From the NCBI GenBank assembly GCA_030549205.1, contig JAUKTV010000009.1:868001-932000 (forward strand): DNA of 64,000 nt. The letters are read 5' to 3'. This DNA comes from Apiosordaria backusii (lineage: Eukaryota; Ascomycota; Sordariomycetes; Sordariales; Lasiosphaeriaceae). Positions 1-13,800 of this stretch are shown one piece after another (the stretch's first letter is position 1; each line of letters begins with the position of its first letter). The notes under the pieces were generated by a model. The model searched no databases. It saw only the letters and a list, made by a program, of their open reading frames with translations, and was not told the origin of the DNA. The translations under genes were made by a program, and so were the position numbers.

Positions 1-2735
1 CTTTTTTGGGGAAGCCGGCAGTTCTTTCCGGGGTTCCTGGCGGCGATCATCGCTCCCGCTGCGGGTTCATGCTGAAGAGGTCCACTGTGGGGTTGTCGGT
101 CTGGGGGGTTGAACATGGGTTCCTGGTGATGGTTACAACTTCGCAACATCAGACGTCGACTGACAGCGGTCATGGTCAGGTACGGGATGTCATATGAGCT
201 GTGCTACCAGCCACCGGAGCGCAATAATTCGACTGATATTGGGATCGATGGTGAGGCATCCAGTCAAGAGCTCAAGGTGAGTGGGATTGAGAGGATCGAG
301 GTTCCAGGGTTTGGTTGGCTGCCGCTGGTGTTACATCGAATGCATTGCTGATCATTGTCTCAGTCTCAGCTGTTTGTGTGTGAACCTCCTCAGATCTGGA
401 CTACCACCGTCTCTGACGACTCATGATGGGAGTCTTCTTTCTTTTTCCCCGTCATATTCATGACGATGGTATCCGACACCATGGTATTGGCGATGCTCAG
501 CAGTCATCGCCCGAGAGGAGGCTGGGTTACCCCCGAGGATTGGCTGGTCAATGAGGCTTTGTGAACAATCAACTTGATCAAGTGTATTCGGTGAGTATCC
601 TGAGCTCCCGTGGTTCCGCCTATGGTGCTTTAACTGATCTGATCATAATAGGGAGGAGGCCAAAGCGGAGCGCTGCCGCACCCTGAATTCGGCCGAGAAA
701 GCTTATCGTCGGGAAACTCGTAATCTCGCCCCGAGTTCCCAGATGCCGGGTTTACTGTGATGGTCCCGTCATCCCGTCACTTGGCTATCTTCAAGCAGAG
801 ACCCAGCCTTGCCGACGACTGCCGAGTCTCCCACGAGAGATATCTTCAGGACTGAATGGAACCTAGTCGTTGATCTACATCGTCTATCACCTCATTCGTT
901 CATGTCACGCATCACGCTAGGTTACCAGTGCGGACAAAATGCATCTTGGCTGAACTGGCGATCCTGTCGGCACCTACGATCTCTTGGATGGTGGGGCCTC
1001 TAGACTATGATACCGTAGACTTGGACTAACACCGCCAACAGATAAACCCCACGACTACCGATACGTATACATAACCTAATGAGGAGATTTACTGCAAGGA
1101 CCAGCCGTGGCGTTCTGTCATCTTGGGATCCAGCTGCCAACTGCAACCATCAACACCACCCTCCCTCTTCCGAAAGAAGAAAGGCCCTTCTGCAACGTCA
1201 ACCGATGTTACCTATCTGATCTCAAATCGGCGACGTTGATGTCCCCGGGAGCTGTAGGGACCCTGTGCGGTTCCCAAAATGGATGAATTTTGAGAGGAGC
1301 AGAGGCAAATCCGGTTCGCTTTCCAGACCGTGTTTGTCTGTTGGCCAGAGAGGGCTAGGACAACCGTCCAACCTGCAGGTAATATTTCCGGAGGGCTACC
1401 AGCGGACAACCAATGATTCTTGAAGACCAGGATTGGGCTCTACTACACTTCCTCCCTGTGATATTGGCGGGATACGGTTGCCATCCGGTTCCAAGCTGCT
1501 CCTCTGCAGATCAAGCCGGCCAATCCGGTGTTATATTCTCACAACTGGCTGTGTTCTTAGTCATTGTCGTCGTCACCGTGATAATCAGCTGAGACATCCT
1601 AACGCTCACTATGCTCGCCAAGCAGGAGGGGTATGATCCATGAACAAGCATTATGCACTGCACTCTCACGCCCTGAGGGATTTGGCGAGTTGCTCCTGTG
1701 CCAGAGTGCCTAGGATTTCGAGCGGGAGGTGAAATAGACACGAAGATTTTGATCGCCGTCTCCTGGACTGTTGGCTGCAGTATGTTGATCAGGCTCTCTC
1801 CAACCACGCCGAAACTCATCGACATGTCTTGATAACGTGGCGAACTTCAAAGGCACCCGCATTTGACTGCAGAAAGGGTAGAAGAGCAGGGTCTATCGAG
1901 ACAAGTTGTCAACCCCGCTCCTGGCACTCGATCCGTACCTCTGCGCTGGGGATTCTTCAGCAAGGAGAGACAATCCTGCAAGATCCGCTGACAGGATGTT
2001 GCACATTGGAACTGAGCCGTTCGGGGACCTCCTGTCAAAATTCTGCAACCCTTCTACCCCATCCCATCGGCGATCTTCCGGGACATCTAGATATCCCCGG
2101 TCTGATGGCTCGCTACCCTTGCGTGGCTAGCTGGATATTGATCAAAGAACAGTGGAGGTCAGCAGAGTCCAAGAAAAAAGCGGCGTCAAGAAGACTCAGC
2201 TATATTCACCGTTGCGGAGGTCTATCACATCCCTTTCACACCACGACGGCTATCACGCAGCTCGCTCACCGGTTTTGGTGTAGGACGGTGCCTGTTGAAC
2301 CCCCCCCCCCCCTCCCCTCATCTTATTCTTACCGGCCTTACCGGCTTCCCTGCCCGACCTGGTTGGAGGTGGAGGGTGGCATGATGATTGTGAGTGCCCA
2401 ACGATGATGACTGTCCCCCCTTCCCAACCACGCCGGCACTAACACCGAGTGCTCGGCGATATCCACCTATGGCTAGCGTTTAGCCTCCCGTTGTTACGCA
2501 AGCTGTCAACGGCGAAAGGGGCCTATCAGATGGAGCATCCTTTCCGGCGTCATTCGCCCTGTTCGGAGGTGGGCACCTTCGGATGAGAGATCAACATAAC
2601 CTCGGAAAAGCTTGACAGGATAGTACCAGGGGCTACAGGTATTTAAAGGAGTGATCTCGTCCCCGTCCCCCACACTAAGCCAGGCACACGTCCAACACAC
2701 TTTGCTTTCACCATCATAGTGCAAATTTCGTCATC
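1..2735. other. intergenic, no recognisable gene
   Basis: I see no convincing gene here. The longest open frames (about 100-190 codons near 1511-1825 and 1829-2407) show no familiar motif, lack codon bias and overlap each other on opposite strands. A 12-nt C run lies near 2300. The last 200 bases, including short C-rich patches, are presumably the promoter and leader of the Mocos-like gene that starts at 2736. Confidence 0.5.
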
Positions 2736-4860
2736 ATGGCCCGGCCCAGCATTCTTTTACGCTTCTCGGAACGCAGACACCGTAGGGGCTCGAGCCTCAA
2801 TGGGCACACCAAGTCAGCAGACATCTCAGCTCCAGTAACTACACCAGTAACACGAGAAAAGTCGTGGAAACACCGGTCCCTAGGTTCTATAACATGTAAG
2901 ATAGGACACTATACCTTTCGGTCTGATCTGTTTGCACTGACTGATGTCTGTCACAGCCATCTTCCATGGAGACCATCCCGTGCCACAAAATGTTTACGAG
3001 AAGCCTGTTGAGCTCATCCGGAAAGAGGAATATCCTCACATGAACAATAGTAAGTCTTTTCATCTTCTCGTGTGTCTATTGAGCTCCCTGGTTCGTCTTT
3101 CAATCTCTTAGAACGACCAGCTAACATCAAGCTAGAAACCTACCTCGACCACTCCGGCACCACCATTTACGCCGCCTCCACCATCACTCGCTTCTCTCAC
3201 AAGATGCTCCACAATCTCTACGGGAACCCCCACTCAGAGAACGAACCCGCCAAAGTGTCTGGGGATATGGTGGACGCCATCCGCCTCAAGGCCCTCCGCT
3301 TCCTCGGCGCCGACCCGGAGCACTTTGACTTGGTCTTCACAGCCAACGCCACGGCTGCCATCAAGCTCGTTGCCGACTCTTTTCGAGATTTGGCCGAACA
3401 GACAAGGTCAGGGTCATTCTGGTATGGCTACCATCGGGACGCCCACACTAGCCTCGTCGGGGTGAGGGAGCTGGTCCGCGACAATGAACACCACTGCTTT
3501 GCCCACGACGCTGAAGTCGAAGCTTGGTTGAGCAACCCAGAGGGATACCACAGGGAGATCGACAGGGTCAGCAGCCTGGGGCTGTTCGCTTGGCCGGGAC
3601 AGTCAAATCTTACCGGGAGAAGGCTACCGCTTGAATGGGCGGGGAGGGTGAGAAAGACAAGACACTTGCAAGGGACGTATACCCTCTTGGATGCTGCCGC
3701 CTTGGCCATGACAAGCGACATGTCGAGAGTCTTTGGAGATGTCGAGAACGCGCCTGATTTCGCATGTGTGTCCTTCTACAAGATCTTTGGGTTCCCAGAC
3801 CTAGGGGGCTTAGTGGTGCGAAAGGACTCGGGACACATCCTCACCCTCAGAAAATATTTTGGCGGGGGCACAATATCAATGGTGAAAACCGTCGGCAGTG
3901 GACCAGCATGGCATATCTCCAAGGGGTCGGAAGGAGCGGTTGAGAACGGGGAGGCTGCCTCAGGGGGCCTTCACGAAGCATTGGAAGATGGCACGTTGCC
4001 GTTTCATAGTATTTTGGCTTTGGGGGAGGCGATTGAGGTCCATAGGGAATTGTATGGGAATATGGAGAATATCTCGAGGCATACGACGGGGTTGGCGGTG
4101 AGATTGTATAATGGGATGAGGGCTTTGAGGTATGGGAATGGGATGCCGGTGTGCAAGATCTATGAGGAGGATGGGGAGGGCGGGTATGGAGATGAAAAGA
4201 GGCAGGGGGGGACGGTGGCGTTTAATGTTTTTGGGGAGGATGGGAGGGTGGTGAGTTATGATCGGGTTGAGGGGTTGGCGAATGAGAGGGGGATTTACGT
4301 TAGGAGTGGTGGTGAGTTTGCTTGGGTTGTGAGGGGAGAGATGGGATGCTGACGAGAGATTGAATAGGGATTTGTTGCCCAGGGGGGGTCTATACTGTGT
4401 TGCAGTACGAGCCTTGGCAGTTGAACAGGGCTAAGTCGGCTGGTCATCGGTGTGGTAGGTTTGCTTTCTCTAGAAACAAGGCTGCCTGGGAGGACTCAGC
4501 TAACATGCTCTTTCACACAGGTCATCAAGGTCTGGGTGTCATCAATGATCTTCCCACGGGGTATGTTGCTTTCCCACCACTCACAACTCCGGCATGGCAT
4601 ACTGACAGGCAGCGTTTGACAGTGTGGTACGAGCTAGTCTTGGGGCCATGAGCACGACCAAAGACGTTGACACGTTTATCGAGTTTCTGAGGGAGACGTT
4701 CGTTGCTCCTGCGGCGCGGCCTCGAAAGAACAGTAGCAGCAGCAGCAGTAGCGGGAACTCTTCGACATCCCTCACGGCCGAACAGAACCCGGGACCTGTT
4801 GAGACATTTGAAGTGCGAGCACCGCCGAGGGTGGCGCCTGGATGTTGCTCCCTCTCATAG
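2736..4860 (+). CDS. Molybdenum cofactor sulfurase-like aminotransferase class V protein
   Basis: Six exons fit: 2736-2895, 2957-3049, 3136-4311, 4368-4454, 4521-4560 and 4623-4860, giving 597 aa with every phase joining. The fold is the NifS-like, PLP-dependent class V aminotransferase of eukaryotic Moco sulfurases. Visible marks are the YLDHSGTTIYA opening after exon 2, HRDAHTSLVGVR, the PLP lysine in SFYKIFGFPDLGG (about Lys300), YFGGGT, LEDGTLPFH and a Cys-containing SGGICCPGGVY near residue 478, at the position of the family's sulfur-carrying cysteine. Known family members (HxB, ABA3, MOCOS) take sulfur from cysteine and sulfurate the cofactor of xanthine dehydrogenase and aldehyde oxidase, and carry a C-terminal MOSC domain. 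This protein instead ends in a Ser-rich tail and has no MOSC domain, so it may be a cysteine desulfurase-like paralogue. Codon use shifts from C-ending to G-ending in the last third of exon 3. Confidence 0.85.
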
Positions 4861-7800
4861 GGATGACTGGATAATTTTCTTGGTTTGCTCGGCTGCTTTG
4901 TGTGTGTATGGTTGGGGAGGCTCTTTGTGGTACATGTACTTTACGGGGTGGTCTTGTCCTTACTGTCCTTTTCGGTTATTTGGTAGTTGTAACCACCTTC
5001 TCTCATTGCAAATACATGAATTATTATGCCAAACAGTGGATGGAATAACAACCTTGGTCTCGACTGGTGTGCTGCCCACTGATGCAGAACAAGAGCATCG
5101 CGGTAGATATTAGAACTGAGGTCTTATTTTATCTTTACCAGCAAGTAGAGCTCATCACAACCCAACGAAAGATGGAGCAAATACCAAAAAAAATCAAACG
5201 CTGAGTGAGGCCTGAGATCCTTTTGGGGGTGTCAATGGGTGAGTTCTTTCGTGATTTTCGTGGGTTTGGATATGAGGGAGAAGAGGTTCTTGGATTTCTC
5301 TCCTGACTAAGGCATTTTTTTGTTGATCGGATTGGTTGAGGGGCAAAACAGAGGGAGATGTAAGCTTGATGGTGTATGGTTTCTCCTCAGTTTGGCCCAG
5401 AGCTCGTTGGATCTAGATGTGGGTGTTGTTTCTTTTCTAATTGTGATAGTCTCTCTTCAGATTTAAAGACTACCTTATAGAAACTACTTCTGAACTATCC
5501 CATCACATACGACCATACCCAGCTGGAAAAACGGCATCCCGTCCGCTCTACCCTAGCCAGCCAGCTGAGGGCTGGACTAGGTAGTATTCAGGCGGTTGAT
5601 CACTGGGGGATCCTCGGTGTTGTATGTTTTTGCTCTTTTTTGCTTTTTGTCTCTTGTTTTTGTTTTATTTTCCTGTTTGGGATCTTCCTCGTCATGTCTT
5701 TGGCTTGTTCAGTCCATTATTATCAAAGAAAGACAGTTTTTGGCAAGCTGGACTTCCATGATGATGGTAAAACACCAGCGTCACACTGCATCGTCTCCTC
5801 TCCCAGGTAGGTACATATAAGAAGGGAACATCTTCGGGGACCTTGTTGATAAATCTACTAACACTCTCACAGAACACGAAATAGAAGAGAGTGAAGTTGG
5901 CGCTGTGATGTGCCGTCACGTTCTAAACCCTTGATCAAGTCCTTTGGCTTCTTCTGGGATAGAGTCAACATTCCATACATTCCGTATATTTCATAGCGCT
6001 GTATAAAGGGAGCATTGGCGAGATGATGGTCACCATCGGGGTTACCGAAGAAATTTCAGCTCAACTGTGTCGTGTCGTGTCGTTAAAGAGGTTCAGCTCC
6101 ATCCTTCACTGTCACTGTGAATGGTTACATTGATCGTTTTTTTTTATGTTTGATGACATCAAGATCGTAATCGTAATCCCACAGTCTCTCTAAAATGGAG
6201 TGCTGCTAATCTATCTGATTGAGATCTAAATCCAGGAATAGTATCACTTCATAGATATCTACAATTTTTAGGTTTATTGTTGTTGTTGTTGTTGATGTTG
6301 TCGTTGCAGCTCTTTCGGATCGTTGACCGGTTCCCCATTGACGAACGTCGGTTACACAAAAACACTTATCACTCCTTGTCTTGTCTGCTCCCTGGTTGTC
6401 TCCAAATTATTGGGCTGGGCTCTCAATCAGCCGCGCCAGTGAATGCCTGTTCAAAGGACCTCAAATTTGAACTTGCTTAAACGAGCTCGAACTATTGTTT
6501 TGCATTCCCATTTTTTAATACAATTCGATGTTTTGTTGACAGAAATAGTCACACAGGTGTTTTATTTGTCAAGATGCTGTAACCCGTCTGTCTGTCTGTC
6601 TGTCTATATATATACCAACTTTGATGTTACATCCAATCCCCCTTCCCCAAGTTACAATGCAGCAGCATACTTTAGTAAATAGCAATCGTACAGTTACCCA
6701 TCAAGTTGTGCGTTGAATGTTACCCGGGATTCTCAAATAGCTCCTAGTTTCCAAATGAATGTTGCATTTCATGTGCATTTCAGCAGCTACCTAGTTAGCA
6801 GCGCATAGTTAATTATTATTGTCTATGGTGGGGACCGATGACGGAGCGTTTTGTCCTCTATTTCCTTTCTGTTCTTGTTTTCGAGGAGAAATGTCTGTTG
6901 ACAATTCTCTCTGTCGAATGTCTCCCTGCAGGAGGGAAAAACGGGATGCGGTTTGTTGGCCATATGCCCGCCAACCACCTCTCAACACACAAACAAAAAA
7001 AGAAAGTAAATAAAGGCCCCCATATCAAGTATCCACGGGGTAGGGGGCGGCTGAAAACCCATGAATCCGGAAACAAAGATATCCGAGCGATCACTCTGCC
7101 TAGATTCGAGATAGTTCAATGTGAAAACTGACAGAAAACCGTTGATGTCTTATGGAGGCGGTGTTGGGCTGCAAGAAAAAGCAATCATGGTCGATCTTCT
7201 CGCTAGTCATCCAAAAGAAGTTCTATGAATGGTCGAAATTGAAGCGCCACGAGATGTTTGGCGGTGAGACAGTTGTCTGGTCTTTGCCACTTGACTCGAC
7301 TCGAGGGACACAGGGCTTTCAGAGACATCTTGTCTCGGAACGGATGTGGCAACAAGGCCCCTCTCCAGTCAACAAATATGTGGATGTCTGAAATGTGTCC
7401 TGGATTCATCAATCAGAGTCGGATAGAGCTTCACATCTGAGAACTCTGCGCGCTGTTCCGACCACATATTGATTCAGGATCAGTCGGGAAAGCCCGCACC
7501 GGGACCCGGGCCGGATCAGAGACATGCGATACTGCATGTAAATGCAAACCCAATATGTGTTCAGGGAACATCCCTCCCCGACGCAGGGCTGTCCAGCCTG
7601 CAGGTTGATAGACCCTCTCTGCTTGTCAGCCCCTTGATAGCGACGTCAACACATTCCCTCTTTGGGACCGTACCGGTAGTAGGCTTGACAGCTCCGAGGA
7701 CAGGCAGACCAAAGAAGCAAAGACGAGCAGCGGAGTGCAACTAATCGGATCCACCTAGAACAGGTTTTTTGTCGTCAGACTCCGGCATCTGTCCAGGAAT

Positions 7801-10800
7801 ATGGGTAGCATTCCGCAAGTCTAACAGCCTGGCAAGGCAACATCACCACCTCTCGCTTCTGCTCGGTCGGTTCGAAATGCCGCCGAACGTCCCTCCGAGA
7901 GAGTCCACTCGGCACTGTTCGATATCAAATCTGAAAAGAGGCAGAGACGAAAAAGCAGCGCCGTTAGATAGCGTTCCATTAAGAAACCCGAAAGCTGCGA
8001 TGGAGAGATGCAATGTAACGGACTCGCACGAACACCCCAAGTGCATGCGGGATTTCCCTCGAAGGCATCTTCTCGCCTCTTTGCAAATCCCGCAAAATGG
8101 TTGACGGGCGGGTTTGGGATAGTTCGTTGGTGTGCCGTCTTGGAACGGCAAGAATCTAGACATGTAGTCATGGCGGCTAACGGTTGAGCCTCAGCGAGCG
8201 GACCGTTTTGGTGGAACGTGGAACCGGGACGATGAGACTGAGATTGATATTGCCGCTTCTTTGTCATTAATGACACGAAAAACTTATTGAGCCTAGCAGG
8301 AGTGGATATGAAGCACTGTGCATTTGATCAGCCAGATTTTGTTGATGTTTGTTATTTGCCCAGAGCTTCTCATTTGCCCACATGCTTGATAGGGAGAGAG
8401 GGATGACGATACCAAGATGAGATCAGATGAAAGGGTGAGATGCTGCAAGACCCCTGATCAAAGAACGGGCCGACCACCGCATTCTGGCAAAATGCAGTAC
8501 CCTTCCACATACTTTGGGGGTTCGGTCATTCTTGACACAAGCAGAAAAAAAAGACACTTATCTCGGATTTTTGGCTAAAAGAAGATCAAACATTCAGAGG
8601 GGTGCGTTCTCGTCTCGACCCACGGCTCACTATTGTGGCACGACTTTTGGTGTCAAAATACTGATGAACTGGCGCATGCATCAACAGGAGACTAGACAGA
8701 CCGGTCAGACAACTAGATTATAACGATATAATGTCTATGCAGGTATTGCATTGACTATTGCAGACGTGCTTACAAGGTGCGACAATCGGGCCCAGACTTT
8801 CCACCAAGGAAGCTGATCCGAAGACCCGAGACGGAGCAAATCCTGAATTCGGAGGTAGATAATGCAGTTTCTACCCTGATGATACTCTGGCTTGCTGAGA
8901 TTCCACGATATTTTATGGAAGCGAGCCGGCTACGACTTGACAGAAGCCGCGGCTCTTTCGCTCCGCTCTTGCTTACAGTCCAACGGCTTTTTATCGTCGC
9001 AAGCCGTCGACCGTTGCGATGAACGACGATTCACGACCTATATCATGTCCAAAGTAAGCTGTGGTGGCATTTGAATCGGACCCTGAAAGTTAGCGACCAT
9101 CCTGTCTGTGGGTTGTGATGGAGGCAATGGTCTTGGCAAGTAGATGCCAAGATTTGATCTCCCTCAGAGTGCTCTGGATATGATCCCCTTTCATATCGTC
9201 AAAATGTGCAGGCTAATTCACATGTAAAAGACGAGAAAAAGGTCGTAAAAAACACGGAGCGCTTGGGCCAACAGTTAATCTATTCAAGACCAACATGAGA
9301 ACAGCCTTGGGAAGGATGAATCAACAACACGTGTGGCTGCTTTGGGTTTGAAACTTGGGCGTCGAGAGAGCCGAGAGCAGCCAGAATCCGGTCTTCGAGT
9401 CAGAATCGGTGAAATTTCGCTGTTGTTTCTCGTTTCAATATCCCGGAGGAGTGGTTGGTAACACCAGCTGGCCAGTGTCACATCGAGCCACGCCGAGGTT
9501 TGGTAGTCGACATTTTATGAGGTGGTATTCGCTGAGACTCTGAGAAGAGATGAGAGTAATTGTCATCACTGGACTGCACGGGCCGAGTTAGTGGCTCGTC
9601 ACTGCTCGTATGATGGCTTTGCCAGGCTGCCATGGTGCGCTGCTTGGTCGCCAGTGGTTGAGTCTTGCTCGAAAACAGGACCTGAAGTGAGCGGCGTCGT
9701 GGGGTGGTTATCTGTGCGACATCAGTCCATGGCGGTTGAGAGCGCGCTAACTGTCAGCGTGGCGGCGGGTAACAACGGGTGCTATCCGAAAGGGGGAGGG
9801 ACCACTGCCGATCGTCAACGCGGTTTTCTTGTCCGCCCTTCACCCAAGCCATCTGATACACTCCTCTCCCCGCCATGAATGTGGGGTAGTGGAAGCTGTG
9901 AATTTCCAGTATTTCCATGGAGAGGGGAAGGTCAGCTTCTTTCCTGATGAATGATGACATCCACACACCACCCAAATCGGCGTTTGATCGCCCGAGCCTG
10001 ACATCATCGGAGCTTCCGACACAGCTCTCCAAGCAAGCTCTCTAGTGTAGAGCTCACGATGCAAAGCAGGCTCGACCCATTTCTTGTCGGCCAGCGCGGT
10101 ACCCCAGAGAAGATCAATCAATCTGTGATCGACGATTCTGCACTCAGGTATGGCGTATTCGTATGCGCATTTCGGCCTTGTCAGATCTCGTTCATCCCAT
10201 GTTGGGAGGCCTTGGGAGCATCATAACCCTGGAGATCCCCGGCGGCTTGTTTGAATTTCCCGCCGCAGGTTCCCATGGTTCGCGGGCTTCCTTTTGAGTG
10301 CTCGTTGGACCGCCTTGTCGGCTGGTCCGCTGTGTCGGGCGTGTTTTAGATCCACGTGGGAGCTTGCAGGACAAAAGTTGACAGTTCCATCGGTCGAGCG
10401 CCCATTTCATGATGGCAACTCTGGTGATGGTGCGTTTCTAGATGTGCAGCACATGTCATGTTGAGGTGAGGGCGGCGTGTGGGCATGGTAGGGTTGCATG
10501 ATCGGGAAGTGGGGATCTAGTGGCTTGAAGCACGACATCAGAAATGTAGCCGGCATTTTACCAGCTCCCATTCCAGACAGCCAACATGTCCGCCTCAGGC
10601 TTGCTTGATTCCTTGCTTGCTGGAGGGTGCGGCGCCAGAAATGAAAGGGTTGCTGCCAGTCGCGAGGGCTGATCAGCTTTTCGTCCGAAGTCGCCCCCTC
10701 GGAGTGAGGTGCATGCAAGGTACCCGACACTAGTACCTGAGGGGCTGCCAAAGCAACCTTGAAAGCCTGGTTTTGTCTGCTCAAAGAGATTGCTCAGTAC

Positions 10801-13800
10801 TGACCCTCCTGGTAGTTTCGTACCTACCTATCGCATGACAGCGCTTAGGTCCTCCTATCTCCGATGCCCTAACCGGCACCAACAAGAGAAGTCAGAGGTC
10901 AGACGCCTGCCTGCTTCAGCTGCTTGAGCTTTGGAGCTTCAAAACCCTGATGTCGATCACGTTCTGGAAGCTTACAAGGAACACGCGCGTCAAAACGATT
11001 CCGTTGGGCCGAAGGCGATATGAACGAACAAAGAACGACACAACAACCAACTTCTTCCAAACAGCCATATCACCTGGCTGCTTGTTACGAAGTGGCTGGT
11101 GGGTGAATAGCAATAAGAAAGGAAACTCTCGCAACCATCAACGCAAGAGCTCAAAAAAAATGATAACGTCCAATTACGGTCCGGAGCGTAACCAGTATTG
11201 AAGAGGGCGCTTGGCCTAATCGGGGCAGAGGCAGGGACAGGGGTGATTGCGATCGAGTGTGCTGGACCTCTGAGAGGACTCGATGCGTGATCCTTGACAT
11301 TTATTACACGTTTGCCAGGGGTAACGGACCTGCCTTGACTCAGCAGGGGGATGTGCATTCTTTGACACTGACAGCACCACAACCGCGAGGGCAAGCAACG
11401 AAGCGGGAATGCCTGAAGCCAGGCGCCTGTTTTGCACTGGAAAACTTATTGATGTTGCTTCCATCCAACGCTGTCACTGCAAGATGGGCCTGTCTGGCAG
11501 CGGATCGCGGCAGACATTCCAGGCTTCTTCTTGATCGCCTTCCGCGCCGGTTCCTCAGGTTCCAAGATCGGATCTTCCTCCATGGGGTCGTTCCCGGCCG
11601 AATGCCACCCTTTTGCGCATGAACTACTGACAACCCTGGGCGAGAATACCACTCTCTGCTGTCTTCCTTCGCGCGGCCTTGTTGGCGAGGAGGAACAAAG
11701 AAAGTAGCACGTCCCCCAATCCAACCTCGACCTGACATCGTCAAAGCCAGCCGTCGCTCCGCTACAGCGATACACGCCCCTCCCCCCGGCCCCACTGCCC
11801 TGGCTGCCTGCCCTATACTTGGCTGGCTATAGATGCTCATTGCCGTACCACGCTGTGTGTGGTACGCACTGCGTATCTGAGACGGCGGGTATCGACGAGA
11901 TGGCTGTCAAAGCTGCCCAGCCGGGCGCCGGATTGGCAGTTGGGTTCAGGGTTACCTAGGATCAACGGAAGAATGGGGCATGTCCACCGAAGCTTGGTAG
12001 AAGCTGGCAAGGAAGAATTGGCCTTCTTCTTTCCGAAGAGCCAGATGCTGGAAACGGTGTTTCAGGCTTTGGCAATGATCAAAGGATGAATTAGCCCGAA
12101 GCCCCTGGGGGAGCAGCATATCCATTTTTCCAAGTTAGCCTCTGGGGGGGGGGGGTGTTGGCCTCTCGCATGGAGCAGCGCTCAGTGAAGCCGATTGAAT
12201 CTAATGTTTAGATTTTTTTTTATTCTCCGAATTTTTGCTATTCAGAAGCTGGCAGTTGGTGTTTGGCTGCTCCTGCAGGTGGTTGCACGGTCGGTACCTT
12301 CCTTGTCCGGCTGCTTCTCATTGTGACTCCGAGTCCCGTCGTTCCTGGCGCAGCTGCAGAATAAAGAGAGGTTTCAACGACCACTGAATGCAATATGTGC
12401 TCTTCCTTTAATTGATAGTCTTTGCCCGGTCTCGCCACCCCTCCCTCTCGCCCCATGTCCAGTCTGTCTCCAATATAAACGACGACTTCCCTGAATCAAC
12501 CTCGGCCAGGAGTCCAACTCTCGGCTACCGTTCCCACAACCTTCGAGACCTTCTCGACACTTGCCTCGCCCGTTCCGTCCCTCGGTTGCCATCCGGAACC
12601 CGCGTCTGACACCAGAACCCTTCCCTCGCCCCCTTCATACCGGCCAATAGCCTGGGTCTTCTGGGGAACCCGGTCATCGGTGAAGTAATATCCAAGAAAA
12701 AAGAAAAACCACAGACACAAGTGAACGGCGCTGTGAGCAGGTCAACTAGCCACAGCCTTCCACCTATGGCCCGTCCCTAGCGTGCAAAACAAGCCTGTCA
12801 CTGCCGGCAGCCATCAACATCACTCGGCATCTTCCTCGTGGCACAGAAACTGCACTGGCTGCTGCCGCGCCATTTGTTATCAACAGAATTCTCGCGAGTA
12901 CAAGGGGCTGAGATCTGCCAGCTGAATGGCCAAGATAGGACCACTGGTGGTGCTTATCCTGCAATCCGGCAACAGCAGCAAGCCAAACGATCATCCCTTG
13001 GTTCACCAGTGCGAGCACGCCCTCTAGGCTCAGCATCAGGAACGACTTGCTCCATTCCTGAAAAAGAAAAGAAAAAACTGCTTAGAGGATTACCTTAATT
13101 AGACAGGACCTGGAGTGATCAACTCACCTGTGCGGCTCATCATAGGCGCTCCAGGCACCTCACTTTTCCCCACGCCCACCCACCACCAAGACAAAAAGGT
13201 GCCCCCTTTCCCACCAGAAGCACGTCACAACCCACATGCCACTTAGAAGGCTCTAACCTCCTACATACCTTCACACGCCTCCTCGCGCCCGACGGTCCCG
13301 ATCTTGAATTCATTGTCGCCGTCAACTGCACTCACTAGTCAGAGCTGCCGGAACGTCGCACAGGAGCTTCCAAAAACAGCAACTGCGGGATTCCCTGCCC
13401 TGGCCACACTCAACCATACCTCGATCAGGTACAAAATTTTGGGGTGTGAGCCGTGCCTTCGACGCGGCCTACCAAACTCGCCTTGGGCGTCCGGTTCCAT
13501 TCCAGCCAGCTCTCGGTTCGTTTCGTTCGTACACTGCAGGAATCTCTCCGCACTGCACCCAGCTGCGGACTTCCACTGGAAGCCTCCTTCTCACGCCCCC
13601 CTCCCCCCTTCTGGTCCCCCCCCCCCCCCCCCCGGGCACCCACCTACGACACGCGCATCTACCCTCACATCCACCTCTACCACATTCACATCCACATCCA
13701 CTCACTCAGGCTTCCTTCTTCTTCCTGCAGCGCGCTTCCCGCAGCATACTCGGCATCCACATATAGCCCGAGCTTTGCTTGCCGTGCCAACCCTTGCAGG

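Noticed and set aside
1511..1825. 104-codon minus-strand frame and the overlapping plus-strand hydrophobic frame near 1413-1570
   Set aside because: Neither shows family features; the hydrophobic stretch is short and isolated, so no transporter or receptor fragment is claimed.
7821..8276. 151-codon minus-strand frame and antisense partner at 7769-8104
   Set aside because: Mutually overlapping random frames with no motif and no splice support.
11340..11840. 166-codon minus-strand frame in the gene desert
   Set aside because: Arg/Gly-rich composition typical of GC-rich antisense DNA, no domain, overlapped by frames on the other strand.
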